Positions 1 to 7,895 are shown, counted from the stretch's first letter. The stretch is 64,000 nucleotides of DNA from Chryseobacterium tructae (GCF_030409875.1 NZ_JAUFQR010000001.1:4464001-4528000); one strand, 5' to 3'. The notes: a model not told the origin generated them from the letters alone. A program made the numbers and translations.

Positions 1-79
1 CCACCCCGTCAAATCCTAGATTTGACACCCCTCCGGAGGGGAATATCATGTCTTCAACTGAAATGATTGTGAAGGGTGG
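1..79. repeat. REP-like palindromic repeat, copy A
   Basis: Begins with CCACCCCGTCAAA and ends with GGGTGG, and contains a GTCAAA/TTTGAC hairpin followed by a CCCCTCC/GGAGGGG hairpin. A diverged second copy lies at 1053-1131 on the other side of the metallo-beta-lactamase gene. The hairpin arms differ between copies but remain paired. It may extend beyond the window edge. Confidence 0.6.
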
Positions 80-92
80 AATCTTAATTTTT

Positions 93-1034
93 TTAATTTT
101 GAAATGCTTGATAAAAAGCAGTTTCAATTTCTTGTTGATCGTTTTCAGTATATCTTCTTGAAAAGTGAATCGGAATGGCCTCTTTTACCTTGCACTCATT
201 CATAATTTTTCCTGATGCAGAGGCAAAACTGTGATAATTAATCTTTGCAAATTCCTGATCCGAATCCTTGTAAAATGTTTCAATATAGACTTTATCTGCA
301 TTATTGAAGACTTCTTTTATCTTTTTATAATTGTCTTCATCAGCAGCATGATCCATGATTACTCCTAATTTGTAACCTTCATTTCTGGTCAGCAAATGAA
401 ACAAATCTGATGCTTTATACAAAGTTCCTTCTATTTCAATTTCTTTATCCGAGTCATTATTTTCAAAGGCTGCTTTCAGTTCACTGATCCATTTTCCTTT
501 CTTAAAATCAGAAGCATTTTCATGAAAAGTAACAGTATCCTTTTCTTTAAACAGGTACGCAATGGAATCTGTTTTGTGATCCAGAATGGCAAAATCTACA
601 TTTACATATTCATCTTCAAAAAGGAAATGCTGAGTCTTTACATATTCAATATTCCAGTAAGGAGGACGAATTGCATAAACCTTAATTTCTTCCTTGGAAA
701 TAATTTCATGGATTTGATATTCAATTGCATTTTCATCTATTAAATTCCACGTGTAAGATTTTAATCTTGCTCCAATTTGTTCATGAATATTTTGCGGCCC
801 GCAGATAATCACTTTTTCTCCACTTCCAATCTGATGTCTGAAAATACCATCAAAATTGGCAAAATGATCGATATGGGTATGGCTGATGAATATCGCTGAT
901 ATTGTCTGCGCTTCCTTTACCGTTAATAAACTTGCTTCTCCGCAATCACATAAATAGTGCTTTGCTGAGTTGGGAACTTTTATTAATATACTGATGTCTT
1001 CTTTTAAAAGACTTTTTATTTCTGCTTGTAACAT
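93..1034 (-). CDS. MBL-fold metallo-hydrolase (RNase Z-like)
   Basis: Protein of 313 residues with the metallo-beta-lactamase signature HTHIDH at about 52-57, further metal-ligand candidates in MDHAAD and a late HFSRRY histidine. The overall plan resembles RNase Z-type MBL hydrolases, which cut RNA 3' ends or hydrolyse phosphodiesters; the substrate here is unknown. The ATG at 1034 is preferred over an upstream in-frame TTG that lies inside the repeat. It follows the RNA-repair operon on the same strand but is separated by a terminator at 1184-1217, so it is probably its own transcription unit. REP-like repeats flank it on both sides. A role in RNA processing is inference from fold and neighbourhood. 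Confidence 0.75.
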   Translation of the reverse strand: MLQAEIKSLLKEDISILIKVPNSAKHYLCDCGEASLLTVKEAQTISAIFISHTHIDHFANFDGIFRHQIGSGEKVIICGPQNIHEQIGARLKSYTWNLIDENAIEYQIHEIISKEEIKVYAIRPPYWNIEYVKTQHFLFEDEYVNVDFAILDHKTDSIAYLFKEKDTVTFHENASDFKKGKWISELKAAFENNDSDKEIEIEGTLYKASDLFHLLTRNEGYKLGVIMDHAADEDNYKKIKEVFNNADKVYIETFYKDSDQEFAKINYHSFASASGKIMNECKVKEAIPIHFSRRYTENDQQEIETAFYQAFQN

Positions 1035-1052
1035 TGTTTCTTTCTTTTTAAA

Positions 1053-1131
1053 CCACCCCGTCAAAAATTTTTAATTTTTGCCACCCCTCCAATGGAGGAA
1101 AATTTTCACGTCTTCAATTGAGATTTTTGTG
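1053..1131. repeat. REP-like palindromic repeat, copy B
   Basis: Shares the CCACCCCGTCAAA start, the CCACCCCTCC core with a CCTCC/GGAGG hairpin, and the CGTCTTCAA segment with copy A at 1-79. The first hairpin has a different arm sequence but is still self-complementary. Confidence 0.6.
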
Positions 1132-1183
1132 AAAATTATGAATATTCAAAGAATCTCCTCAAGGTATGGTTGAGTTTACATAT

Positions 1184-1217
1184 AAAAAAGTTCCGGTAAA
1201 ATAAATTACCGAAACTT
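1184..1217 (-). terminator. Intrinsic terminator after the RNA-repair operon
   Basis: On the minus strand, a 12-base arm starting AAGTTTCGGTAA pairs with TTACCGGAACTT (one mismatch) and is followed by a T run. It lies ten bases after the stop of the ligase gene at 1227. Confidence 0.75.
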
Positions 1218-1226
1218 CATCTTTAT

Positions 1227-1817
1227 TTAAACAATAAGTTCTTTTATCGCTTTTCTATGTATACCAAAATCAGATTTCCTGATCTTACACATACGATTAT
1301 CCGCTGTATGATGGAAAACAATACCTTCCATATTATTCTCAGGATTGCTCAAAAAGTTTTTGATACATTCAAAATCCAAACTTTCTAAACTCAGAATATT
1401 ATTTCCGTGTTTTACTAATAAATGACCTTTAATATTTTCAGGGTTTCCCTGTACTTTCTCACCAATAAGTTCGTAAGTCCCCTCTTCTACTTTGCCCGAT
1501 TCGGCCAATGCATTGAACCCTTCCCAGAAGTACTGGTCATCTTTTTTCTCCATGCTACACTCTACCCAATGCGGATGATGGCCTGTAGTAAGATCTGCTT
1601 CCTGACATGGAATTGCACCTTCAGGAGCTGTTTTACCTTTTTTGGCATCGTATCTTTTGTATAATTTACCATTGATCACTGCACATGCAGAACCATCAAA
1701 CTTTTGCGTAGCAATAGCTTTTCCATCAAAAACCCAATTGTTTTCAGGATTAATTTCGTTAATAACTCGTCCTAAATTATTTATATCTTTTTTGAATAAT
1801 GTACTTATCTTTTTCAT
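1227..1817 (-). CDS. RNA ligase family protein (Rnl1/DUF5565-like)
   Basis: Protein of 196 residues carrying nucleotidyltransferase motifs of covalent ligases: motif I KFDG at about 39-42 (the lysine that takes AMP), motif III YELIGEK at 115-121, motif IV EGIVFH at 164-169 and motif V KIRKSDF at 178-184. It is much shorter than phage T4 Rnl1 and looks like a minimal adenylyltransferase core. It would seal or adenylate RNA ends. It sits downstream of an Rnl2 ligase in the same operon, so the cell would have two ligases for different end types (inference). The ATG at 1817 is chosen; an upstream TTG at 1838 is less likely. A terminator follows immediately. Confidence 0.8.
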   Translation of the reverse strand: MKKISTLFKKDINNLGRVINEINPENNWVFDGKAIATQKFDGSACAVINGKLYKRYDAKKGKTAPEGAIPCQEADLTTGHHPHWVECSMEKKDDQYFWEGFNALAESGKVEEGTYELIGEKVQGNPENIKGHLLVKHGNNILSLESLDFECIKNFLSNPENNMEGIVFHHTADNRMCKIRKSDFGIHRKAIKELIV

Positions 1818-1868
1818 TTTTAATTGCTTTAATGGCAAAAGCTCTTATTCATTGGCATCAATCCCAAA

Positions 1869-2882
1869 CTATGCTTTTGCTGAATTTAATTCTTCTTTCA
1901 CAATATCAATCACTAAAGAATTCAACTTTTTGTTGATCCTTTTCTGTTCTTCTTTTTCAATGGTTGTAAAAACTGCCGGAAAATCTTTTTCAAAATCTTC
2001 TAAAATGTCCTGTGCAAAAAGACCAATCACTTTTCCTATCATTTTAGGTTCGAATTCGCCAATTTTGCTCACCACATTATTCAAACGGTTCACGGTTGCA
2101 TATCTCTGAATTTCGTTCCAGATATTCTGAGCAGTTTCGCTGAAATTAAGCTGTTTCTGAACAATTTTATCTTGTTTTTTGACCATTTTAGACTTTTCGA
2201 TCCATTTTTCATTCTTATTTTTCAGAATGACTCTGGATCCGTTTCCAAAATATCTGGTTTTTAGAGTTTTGATAATGGTTCCTTCACACATATTGTTCAT
2301 TTCCGGCAATCCTAACCAGGTTGGGATTTTAGAATTGAAAACATTCGGGAACATCAACGCTTCTTCTAAAGTTCCTTCAAATAAGGTTTTAGCATAGAAA
2401 AATCCGGTCTCCTCAAAAATTGAGTTGGCAATATCCGTATCCAAATAAGTCACCCCATTCAACTTAATGTCGAATGCATAAAAATCGTTGTAAGGTGCAT
2501 ATTCAATTCCTGCCTGCACTTTTATAGCCTCTTTTACGGGTTCTACTTCTTTATGTTTGTAACCGCCACCAAATAATTCTCCGTAGATGACTACAGTTTC
2601 AATATTCGGGTAGATTGTTTTCACTTTTTGAAACAAATTAATTACATTTTTTCTGTATTGTTCCAAAATTTTATGTGCATTGTAAAATTTTTCCTCTTTC
2701 TCAATGAAAGCTGTTCTTTTGGCTATTTTAATTTCCTTTCCGTCGGTAAAGAAAGAGAAATTAGCTCCATGAACTTTTTCCTGCACGATGAAAACCTCAT
2801 CTCCAAAACCCTGTAGCCTGATCTGATCGATCACCCGGGTCTGGTAAGCATTTTCTATAGAGTTATATGTTTTGAAAATCAT
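1869..2882 (-). CDS. RNA ligase, Rnl2 (T4 gp24.1) family
   Basis: Protein of 337 residues, close to T4 Rnl2 in length (334). Motif I is EKVHGAN with the AMP-accepting lysine at 36, motif III YGELFGG at 100-106, motif IV EGTIIK at 200-205 and motif V ILKNKN at 219-224; the C-terminal helical part (240-337) matches the Rnl2 end-recognition domain in size. Family members seal 3'-OH/5'-phosphate nicks in RNA by an adenylated intermediate and can repair cleaved tRNA. The start lies five bases after the restored end of the DinB-like gene, so translation was probably coupled. Together with the cyclic-phosphate receiver gene two loci upstream it defines the operon as an RNA-repair module. Confidence 0.92.
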   Translation of the reverse strand: MIFKTYNSIENAYQTRVIDQIRLQGFGDEVFIVQEKVHGANFSFFTDGKEIKIAKRTAFIEKEEKFYNAHKILEQYRKNVINLFQKVKTIYPNIETVVIYGELFGGGYKHKEVEPVKEAIKVQAGIEYAPYNDFYAFDIKLNGVTYLDTDIANSIFEETGFFYAKTLFEGTLEEALMFPNVFNSKIPTWLGLPEMNNMCEGTIIKTLKTRYFGNGSRVILKNKNEKWIEKSKMVKKQDKIVQKQLNFSETAQNIWNEIQRYATVNRLNNVVSKIGEFEPKMIGKVIGLFAQDILEDFEKDFPAVFTTIEKEEQKRINKKLNSLVIDIVKEELNSAKA

Positions 2883-2967
2883 TTTTTTAATTTTTTGTCA
2901 TTTCTGACTGGTTATTTTCCATTTGGGTAAGATGTCTTTGTGCGTGAAGTGAGAGAAAATAAATGTA

Positions 2968-3450
2968 CTAATAGACATTGATTTTCCCCAGATCATTCAC
3001 AGTCATGGTCGTTTTATAAAGGAGTCCTTCACCATTTTTCATCAATTCCAGATAATTCAGGCACTGATGATATTGCTGAGTGATCAGATTTCTGATTTCT
3101 ATTAAACTTTGTTCTCCTTTTGGTTCCATGTGTTCTGGTCTTATCCATTCAAAGGCACCGTACTCACCCACTTTTTCAAAATGTTCATTATTGAAGCTGT
3201 AATTTCTAATTTCAGATTCCAGGTCAAGTTCTAAGGAATTCCGCATTGCTTTTTTTGAGCCTTTTTCAATGAGGATCAGCAAATAAAAATTCGTAAGATA
3301 GATATGCTCCAAAATCTGCTGAATTGTCCACCCACCGTTTGATGCCTGAAAATTCAATGTTGTACTATCTTTATCAAACCATCTGTCAACTTCATTAAAG
3401 CTGAGACTGAGATGATTTTTAATGTCCTGAATGAATCTGAAAATGTCCAT
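2968..3450 (-). CDS. DinB-like four-helix protein, C terminus cut by an in-frame TAG
   Basis: The 160-residue frame resembles the DinB_2/YfiT family of four-helix metal-binding proteins, with a histidine in ILEHIYLTN near residue 50 and QQYHQCL near 130. The reading frame stops at TAG (2968-2970), but the same frame continues for 26 more codons to a TAA at 2887-2889 and encodes SLHAQRHLTQMEN, a typical DinB C-terminal helix with the third metal-ligand histidine. The full locus is therefore 2887-3450. A single CAG to TAG change explains it. Restoring it leaves only four bases to the Rnl2 start and the gene overlaps the upstream receiver gene, which fits operon packing. Its role in RNA repair is unknown. 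Confidence 0.75.
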   Translation of the reverse strand: MDIFRFIQDIKNHLSLSFNEVDRWFDKDSTTLNFQASNGGWTIQQILEHIYLTNFYLLILIEKGSKKAMRNSLELDLESEIRNYSFNNEHFEKVGEYGAFEWIRPEHMEPKGEQSLIEIRNLITQQYHQCLNYLELMKNGEGLLYKTTMTVNDLGKINVY

Positions 3451-3821
3451 TACAATTTTTTAAAGTTTTTTAAAAGTCTTTCTATATTCTCCTTTCCTAC
3501 AGGGTTCATAGAATGACAGTAAAATTTCGGTAAGTCTAAATAGTTATCCAAACAATATTCTACCAGCCACTTTGCACAGTCATAGCCTGTTTTTTCCACA
3601 AACTCACCGGCATCCTGTTTCAGATAATGCTCATCTGCAAGATCATGATCAAAAGAAATCATTTCCGGAAGGCCTTTCTCTAGAATTCTATTGACAAACT
3701 GATCGTAATTCCGAACAATATGCCAGTCTCTTCTGAGAAAAATATCCTGTTTGGTATAACGATATGCCTCAATCGGATATCGTATATCATCCAGAAACAA
3801 TAGTCTTTTGGTCATTTCCAT
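3450..3821 (-). CDS. Cyclic-phosphate processing receiver-like protein (cpREC)
   Basis: Protein of 123 residues with a receiver-like fold: acidic pair in LFLDDIR at 8-14, SFDHDLAD at 56-63, and HSMNPVGKENIERL near 103-116. This matches the family annotated as cyclic-phosphate processing receiver domain, which is found with RNA ligases and is predicted to open 2',3'-cyclic phosphates left by ribonucleases. It differs from a response regulator in having conserved histidines and no partner kinase. In this operon it would prepare broken RNA ends for the Rnl2 ligase (inference from family context). Its stop overlaps the start of the DinB-like gene by one base. Confidence 0.75.
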   Translation of the reverse strand: MEMTKRLLFLDDIRYPIEAYRYTKQDIFLRRDWHIVRNYDQFVNRILEKGLPEMISFDHDLADEHYLKQDAGEFVEKTGYDCAKWLVEYCLDNYLDLPKFYCHSMNPVGKENIERLLKNFKKL

Positions 3822-3851
3822 CGTATTTTTTTTTAAAGTTCTGAGTTCTAT

Positions 3852-4637
3852 CTAATCTTCATGAATCCAGTTTACAACGGTTTTCAGGAAGTGTAACCTT
3901 ACCTCTTCAAACCTTGTAATATTGGGAATATGATTAATTTCCAATAAATGTTTATGACCGTTTTTCTGAACGATATAATCATTCGCGATCACATCCATTC
4001 CTATTTTTTCTTTTAACATCAGGGTATCCTGTAGAAGTTCTGCATCAATTTCCATGAATTGGGCATCGTCCGGATGTATGGATTTTAACCATGTTTCTCC
4101 TTCAAGCTTGATCTGCCAGGATTTTTCACCAATGTTTAAAATTCTTACAGCATCGCCTTCAAAATAAGGCTCCAATACACTGTTTTCTGTACTTTCCCAG
4201 CTTCCTGTAAATTTATGTTTGTTCTCTCCACAGTGCCAGTTTCCCCATTTTGCCACTAACTCGGTATCTGTATTCACATAAGCTCCTGCAGAGATAAATC
4301 CTCTTTGGGAATTAAATTTTGAGTACTTCATCGCTTTGGCAAGACAAGGAATTTTCAACCTACATTCGAGCATTCCGTAAGCGTTTGGGAAACATGGGCC
4401 GTTCCAAAGAGCCAATCCAGCGATAAGATCAAGGTCATCTTCAAAAATTCCATGATAAACAACCTTATCTACCGGAAGCATTCCTACTCCCTGAGCTTTT
4501 TCCACATATAATGTTCCATCCACTACTTTTATCATCGGAATGGATTGATGCCAGATCATAAGACCATCATAATGTTGTCGTATATATTCGTATTCCTGTT
4601 CGTGTAAGCCGATAACGGCTATTCTATTGTGAGTCAT
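3852..4637 (-). CDS. ATP-grasp domain protein
   Basis: Protein of 261 residues. The C-terminal half shows ATP-grasp features: EPYFEGDAVRILNIG near 155-170, a basic segment WQIKLEG, and the metal-binding end HLLEINHIPNITRF near 228-241, similar to RimK and glutathione synthetase ends. The N-terminal half has no motif I can name. ATP-grasp enzymes ligate a carboxylate to an amine or thiol through an acyl-phosphate. It is one of two ATP-grasp genes in the operon, both unlike each other at sequence level. Substrate unknown; tagging of a protein or a tRNA-linked amino acid would be speculation. Confidence 0.7.
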   Translation of the reverse strand: MTHNRIAVIGLHEQEYEYIRQHYDGLMIWHQSIPMIKVVDGTLYVEKAQGVGMLPVDKVVYHGIFEDDLDLIAGLALWNGPCFPNAYGMLECRLKIPCLAKAMKYSKFNSQRGFISAGAYVNTDTELVAKWGNWHCGENKHKFTGSWESTENSVLEPYFEGDAVRILNIGEKSWQIKLEGETWLKSIHPDDAQFMEIDAELLQDTLMLKEKIGMDVIANDYIVQKNGHKHLLEINHIPNITRFEEVRLHFLKTVVNWIHED

Positions 4638-4655
4638 GTTTTTAGTTTTTTTGTG

Positions 4656-5201
4656 TTATTTTCTTAACACGTGATATAATAGTTTGGCGGTATTATAAGC
4701 ATCATCTGCTCCGCTGTGGTTATTCCCTTCAAATTCAAGATTTCTGATCTGGAGTTCTTTTAAAAGACCTTTAGGCTTCTCTCCTTTCATTAAACTTATG
4801 AGTATTTTCAAATCAATATAAGTGTCACTGAAAGGGAATCTTGTCCCCAATTCTCTACATTGATCTTCAATAATTTCCTTATCAAATCCGCCGAAACCCG
4901 AATAGATTCTGATCAGAGAATTGTATCTGTTCCTGATCCTTGAACAGGCTTCCTGAAAAGAGATTCCTTCTTTTTCCAGTTTTTCTGCTGTAATTCCGGT
5001 CAGCTTTGTACAATATTCGCTTACTTCGGATTTGTAAGGTTTTACGAAATAACTTCTTTTATCTTCGATGCTTCCATCAGCCATATTCAGCTTGCAGATT
5101 CCGATTTCAATAATTTCCCTTTCCTGGTTTTCAGGAGGCTTTTCGTCTTCCCAGCATGTAGCTTCTATGTCTATTACTGTAATTTTATCATACAAAAGCA
5201 T
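4656..5201 (-). CDS. DEDDh 3'-5' exonuclease, ERI1/KapD-like
   Basis: Protein of 181 residues with the exonuclease motifs DIEAT (11-15), GGFDKEII (around 105-111) and HSGADDAYN with H162 and D166, the DEDDh arrangement. The segment FVKP...SEYCTKLTGIT and the ending GADDAYNTAKLL are typical of the ERI-1/3'hExo/KapD branch that trims RNA 3' ends. The ATG at 5201 was chosen because the Exo I motif begins 10 residues later; the longer frame would run into the upstream ATP-grasp gene. In the RNA-repair operon it could trim damaged 3' ends before ligation (inference). Confidence 0.85.
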   Translation of the reverse strand: MLLYDKITVIDIEATCWEDEKPPENQEREIIEIGICKLNMADGSIEDKRSYFVKPYKSEVSEYCTKLTGITAEKLEKEGISFQEACSRIRNRYNSLIRIYSGFGGFDKEIIEDQCRELGTRFPFSDTYIDLKILISLMKGEKPKGLLKELQIRNLEFEGNNHSGADDAYNTAKLLYHVLRK

Positions 5202-5212
5202 TGTTTTAATTT

Positions 5213-5989
5213 TTAATTGGAAAAGTAGAAATTCAAAGCTTTGATCACACTTTTCACGTTGGTATTGGGATAAAATCCGGAACTGTTGATGCAATTGATT
5301 TCAACGATTTTCCAATCTTTATCCGTTAAACAGATATCCATTACAAAGGCTTCTTCAAGAGTAAACAACTGAATCATCTTTTTTGCAAAATCCAATCCGT
5401 CCTGTGAAACATTTTCTTCGAAAGGAGCATTATCATTAAATCTGTAGTAGCCACCATCCACAATTTGCCCACCAACGATCCAAAGCCTTGCTTCTTTTAC
5501 AGTTCGCTTAGCTTCAGAAGTCTGAATTAAAGAATCTTCTGTAATTCTGTTGCCTGTATCTTCCAGTCTTTCAAAAACGAAATCCTTCCACTCTGATTCT
5601 GTAAAAACTTTTCCTGTGAAAATTTTTGCTTCATTGTATGGTTTAATGAATTTCTCTTCATCTTTTTCCCATTGTAATGTTTCAGAAATTTTATGAACAG
5701 AAACCTTATGATTCAACAGGTTTTCACCATAATATTGAGAGTATACCTCATACAAATGATTTCCACCATAAAAAGAACCGAGAAACCAGTCTGAATTTTG
5801 TTTTGCCAGTCTTGCAATCGTCACTGAACCATAGACAAAAACATCTTTTCTATCTGTTTCAAAGTCTATTTTATCTGCTGTTGGAGGAATATTAATGACA
5901 TCGTAGTCAATATTCAATTCTTCCAGGGCCTCAAAAATTTTGTAATGATCCGGATCTAAATACACATTAGACTGAATTAAAAAATACAT
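5213..5989 (-). CDS. ATP-grasp protein, R2K/DUF4343-like
   Basis: Protein of 258 residues resembling the ATP-grasp R2K clade (DUF4343): an N-terminal Rossmann-like part, KEARLWIVGGQIVDGGYYR near 165-183, and the metal-binding end DICLTDKDWKIVEIN with the following NSSGFY near 219-241. This clade includes CDC123 and phage or host conflict proteins and has been predicted to attach peptides or amino acids to a target. It lies 11 bases upstream of the exonuclease gene. Its co-occurrence with RNA ligases and tRNAs is the main clue to function; the substrate is unknown. Confidence 0.7.
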   Translation of the reverse strand: MYFLIQSNVYLDPDHYKIFEALEELNIDYDVINIPPTADKIDFETDRKDVFVYGSVTIARLAKQNSDWFLGSFYGGNHLYEVYSQYYGENLLNHKVSVHKISETLQWEKDEEKFIKPYNEAKIFTGKVFTESEWKDFVFERLEDTGNRITEDSLIQTSEAKRTVKEARLWIVGGQIVDGGYYRFNDNAPFEENVSQDGLDFAKKMIQLFTLEEAFVMDICLTDKDWKIVEINCINSSGFYPNTNVKSVIKALNFYFSN

Positions 5990-6023
5990 GGTTATTGGTT
6001 TTAATCTTTAATTTTTTATCTTG

Positions 6024-6508
6024 TTATACCATCATATCTGCACAATTGGAACTTGCGAAGGCAAAAGGTTTTGCTTTAAACACATATCCCATTCCAAGAA
6101 TATATCCCATGGCATCTTTTAGTGCTACATTGGATTTAAAATCCGGATCGGTATTAATGTCTGCGTGTACCTCCATTTCCACTCCATAAGTGTCCAATAC
6201 AGAACAGATTGCATAAGCGATTTCAACAGATTTGTTGACTTCATTCAGCATTCGTTCTTTGATACTGATGTTCTGTATTTCTCTTTCTTTCTGATAAAGG
6301 TAAACGCTCCTTTTCCTTCACGAATAAATACGACTGCCGTAGCATAATTAATAGCTTCTCCATATACATGAGAGTCTGATCCCACACATACTTTCAAACG
6401 GTGTCCGTTTGCTTGTTCGCGAATAATGGCTTCTTCTACCAGCTGTGCGATAGAGTGTTGGAAAATTTTTCCGTTCATATTCTGCCATGTTTGTTGTTGC
6501 GTTTCCAT
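6024..6508 (-). pseudogene. YkuK/DUF458-family RNase H-like protein, frameshifted
   Basis: Two frames (6245-6508 and 6024-6251) form one protein of about 160 residues like YkuK, a predicted RNase H-fold protein. The first half has VCVGSDSHVYGEAINYATAVV, broken here as SDSH plus a following hydrophobic strand; the second has VEMEVHADIN near a metal site and ends in SSNCADMMV. The join is in a purine run at 6277-6294: adding one A turns the end of frame one into IRKEREIQNISIKER, which flows into MLNEVNKSVEIAYAI. This looks like a homopolymer sequencing error rather than decay. It is the first gene after the tRNA array and heads the RNA-repair operon. Confidence 0.8.
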
Positions 6509-6628
6509 TTTTTCTACATACTTTAATTTATAATTGATAATGATTGTTGATAATTAATTGGTGAATGTTCAATAGTAAATTTTAAAATTGACCACAAAGC
6601 GGATTAGCTATTGACTATTCATTTTTTG

Positions 6629-6699
6629 CACTCCGAACCGGACTCGAACCAGTACCATCAGTTTTGGAGACTGAGATGCTACCATTACACTATCAGAGT
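6629..6699 (-). tRNA. tRNA-Trp(CCA)
   Basis: Cloverleaf with acceptor ACTCTGA/TCGGAGT, T-loop TTCGAGT, anticodon loop CTCCAAA and discriminator G. No encoded CCA. It is the last tRNA of the array, 120 bases before the YkuK-like gene. Confidence 0.9.
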
Positions 6700-6707
6700 A
6701 AATATTG

Positions 6708-6780
6708 TTAATTCATTAGGACTCGAACCTAAACATCAAGAATCAAAATCTTGTGTGCTGACCAATTACACTATGAATCA
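6708..6780 (-). tRNA. tRNA-Gln(TTG)
   Basis: Acceptor TGATTCA/TGAATTA, anticodon stem CAAGA/TCTTG with loop TTTTGAT, T-loop TTCGAGT. The stems are AT-rich, more like a phage tRNA than a chromosomal tRNA-Gln. Confidence 0.85.
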
Positions 6781-6881
6781 GATTTAAATTCATGAGTAAT
6801 AAGTAATTGGTAATGAGTAATGTTAAAAGACAGTCAAGTATCAAAGATGACTCATTATATTACTTATCATTCATGTTTTTG

Positions 6882-6954
6882 TGGAACAGACAGGAATTGA
6901 ACCTGTACCTTTAGTTTTTCAGACTAACGTGCACACCAAGTACACCACTCTTCC
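6882..6954 (-). tRNA. tRNA-Phe(GAA)
   Basis: Anticodon stem TTAGT/ACTAA, loop CTGAAAA; acceptor GGAAGAG/CTGTTCC with one G-G mismatch; T-loop TTCAATT; discriminator A. Confidence 0.88.
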
Positions 6955-7013
6955 GTATTTTATGAGTAATGATGAAACTACTTTTCTATCATTTATTGCT
7001 TATTATAAAAAGT

Positions 7014-7067
7014 AAAAGGTTGTCTCTTTTTATTGACTAAAGATCTTCTGCGCTTGACAAACCTTTT
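7014..7067 (-). repeat. Inter-tRNA covarying stem-loop, copy 1
   Basis: Minus strand: AAAAGGTTTGTC pairs with GACAACCTTTT (one bulge). The loop starts AAGCGCAGAAGATCTTTA, nearly identical to copies 3 and 5. A T-rich tract follows. Between tRNA-Glu and tRNA-Phe. Confidence 0.75.
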
Positions 7068-7171
7068 CTCTTTTCTTTATTTGTGTGAATGGCAACTGGC
7101 CAATGTTTTTTTAAATCTGAACTTTCATGGTATTAAAATCAATTCAATATTGACCAGTTATTCACATCCAG

Positions 7172-7243
7172 TACTCTATAAGGGAATCGAACCCTTGTTT
7201 TCTGCTCGAAAGGCAGGCGTCCTTACCGTTAGACGAATAGAGC
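7172..7243 (-). tRNA. tRNA-Glu(TTC)
   Basis: Acceptor GCTCTAT/ATAGAGT, anticodon loop CTTTCGA, T-loop TTCGATT, discriminator A. Confidence 0.88.
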
Positions 7244-7319
7244 ATTTTTTATAAGCAATAAGTAATGGGTGTTTAGTAATCTATCATGCATTACTTATTG
7301 TTCATTATTAAAAAAGAAC

Positions 7320-7372
7320 AAGCTTGTCTTTAAATTTGCTTAACAAAAAGAACTTCTACGCTTGACAAGCTT
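7320..7372 (-). repeat. Inter-tRNA covarying stem-loop, copy 2
   Basis: Minus strand stem AAGCTTGTC/GACAAGCTT, perfect nine pairs; the loop starts AAGCGTAGAAGTTCTTT. Compared with copy 4 the stem changes on both sides and stays paired. Confidence 0.75.
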
Positions 7373-7413
7373 TTCTTTCGAAAATTATATTGAGCATTTA
7401 ATATTTTCTTTGA

Positions 7414-7484
7414 CCTACTGACTAGGAATCGAACCTAAACAACAAGAGTATATTTCCTGCATGCTGCCATTACATTATCAGCGG
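7414..7484 (-). tRNA. tRNA-like, apparent anticodon TAT, no U33
   Basis: Acceptor CCGCTGA/TCAGTAG (one mismatch, one wobble), D stem ATGT/GCAT, anticodon stem CAGGA/TCTTG, T-loop TTCGATT. The seven-base loop is AATATAC, giving TAT at 34-36 (Ile AUA) but A at 32 and 33 where U33 is nearly universal. Either a degenerate tRNA or one not meant for normal decoding. Confidence 0.6.
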
Positions 7485-7489
7485 TTGGG

Positions 7490-7573
7490 TGGAAGTAGTA
7501 GGATTCGAACCTACTCAGCAATGAAGCAACAGATTTACAGTCTGACCCGACTCTCCAACTTCGGCGTACTTCC
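7490..7573 (-). tRNA. tRNA-Tyr(GTA), class II
   Basis: Perfect acceptor GGAAGTA/TACTTCC, anticodon loop CTGTAAA, long variable arm, T-loop TTCGAAT, discriminator A. Six bases upstream of the TAT tRNA-like gene. Confidence 0.93.
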
Positions 7574-7630
7574 GGATTTTTTCATGAGTAATTGATCATT
7601 CATTACTTATTGCTCATTATTGATAAAAAG

Positions 7631-7692
7631 AAAAAGCCTGTCTGTATTCTGTGTTTTGGCTTAAAGATCTTCTGCGCTCGACAGACATTTTT
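7631..7692 (-). repeat. Inter-tRNA covarying stem-loop, copy 3
   Basis: Minus strand stem TGTCTGTC/GACAGGC with flanking A and T runs; the loop starts GAGCGCAGAAGATCTTTA, nearly the same as copies 1 and 5. Confidence 0.72.
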
Positions 7693-7769
7693 CTTTTATT
7701 AATAAAGGATATTTCTTTATTCTCATAAGTGATGAATACTTCTTTCTGATCCCTTACAATTTTACTTTG

Positions 7770-7851
7770 AGATGGCTATGGGATTCAAACCCACTCAGCT
7801 TACGCAACGGTTTTGCAGACCGCCCCGACTCTTCCGCTTCGGCGAACCATC
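7770..7851 (-). tRNA. tRNA-Cys(GCA) with class II body
   Basis: Acceptor GATGGTT/AGCCATC, discriminator U as in tRNA-Cys, anticodon stem GCGGT/ACCGT with loop CTGCAAA (GCA). The D arm and long variable arm resemble those of the tRNA-Tyr at 7490-7573, whereas ordinary tRNA-Cys is class I with a short variable loop. Confidence 0.8.
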
Positions 7852-7895
7852 AGATATTAATATGAGTAATTTTTAATGCCTATTATTCAAAAAAC

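Noticed and set aside
3450..3821. A standard two-component response regulator
   Set aside because: It stands alone without output domain or kinase and has the histidine motif of the cyclic-phosphate receiver family instead.
7033..7254. 73-residue plus-strand ORF over the tRNA-Glu region
   Set aside because: It lies over a tRNA and a repeat hairpin on the other strand and has no ribosome site or family.
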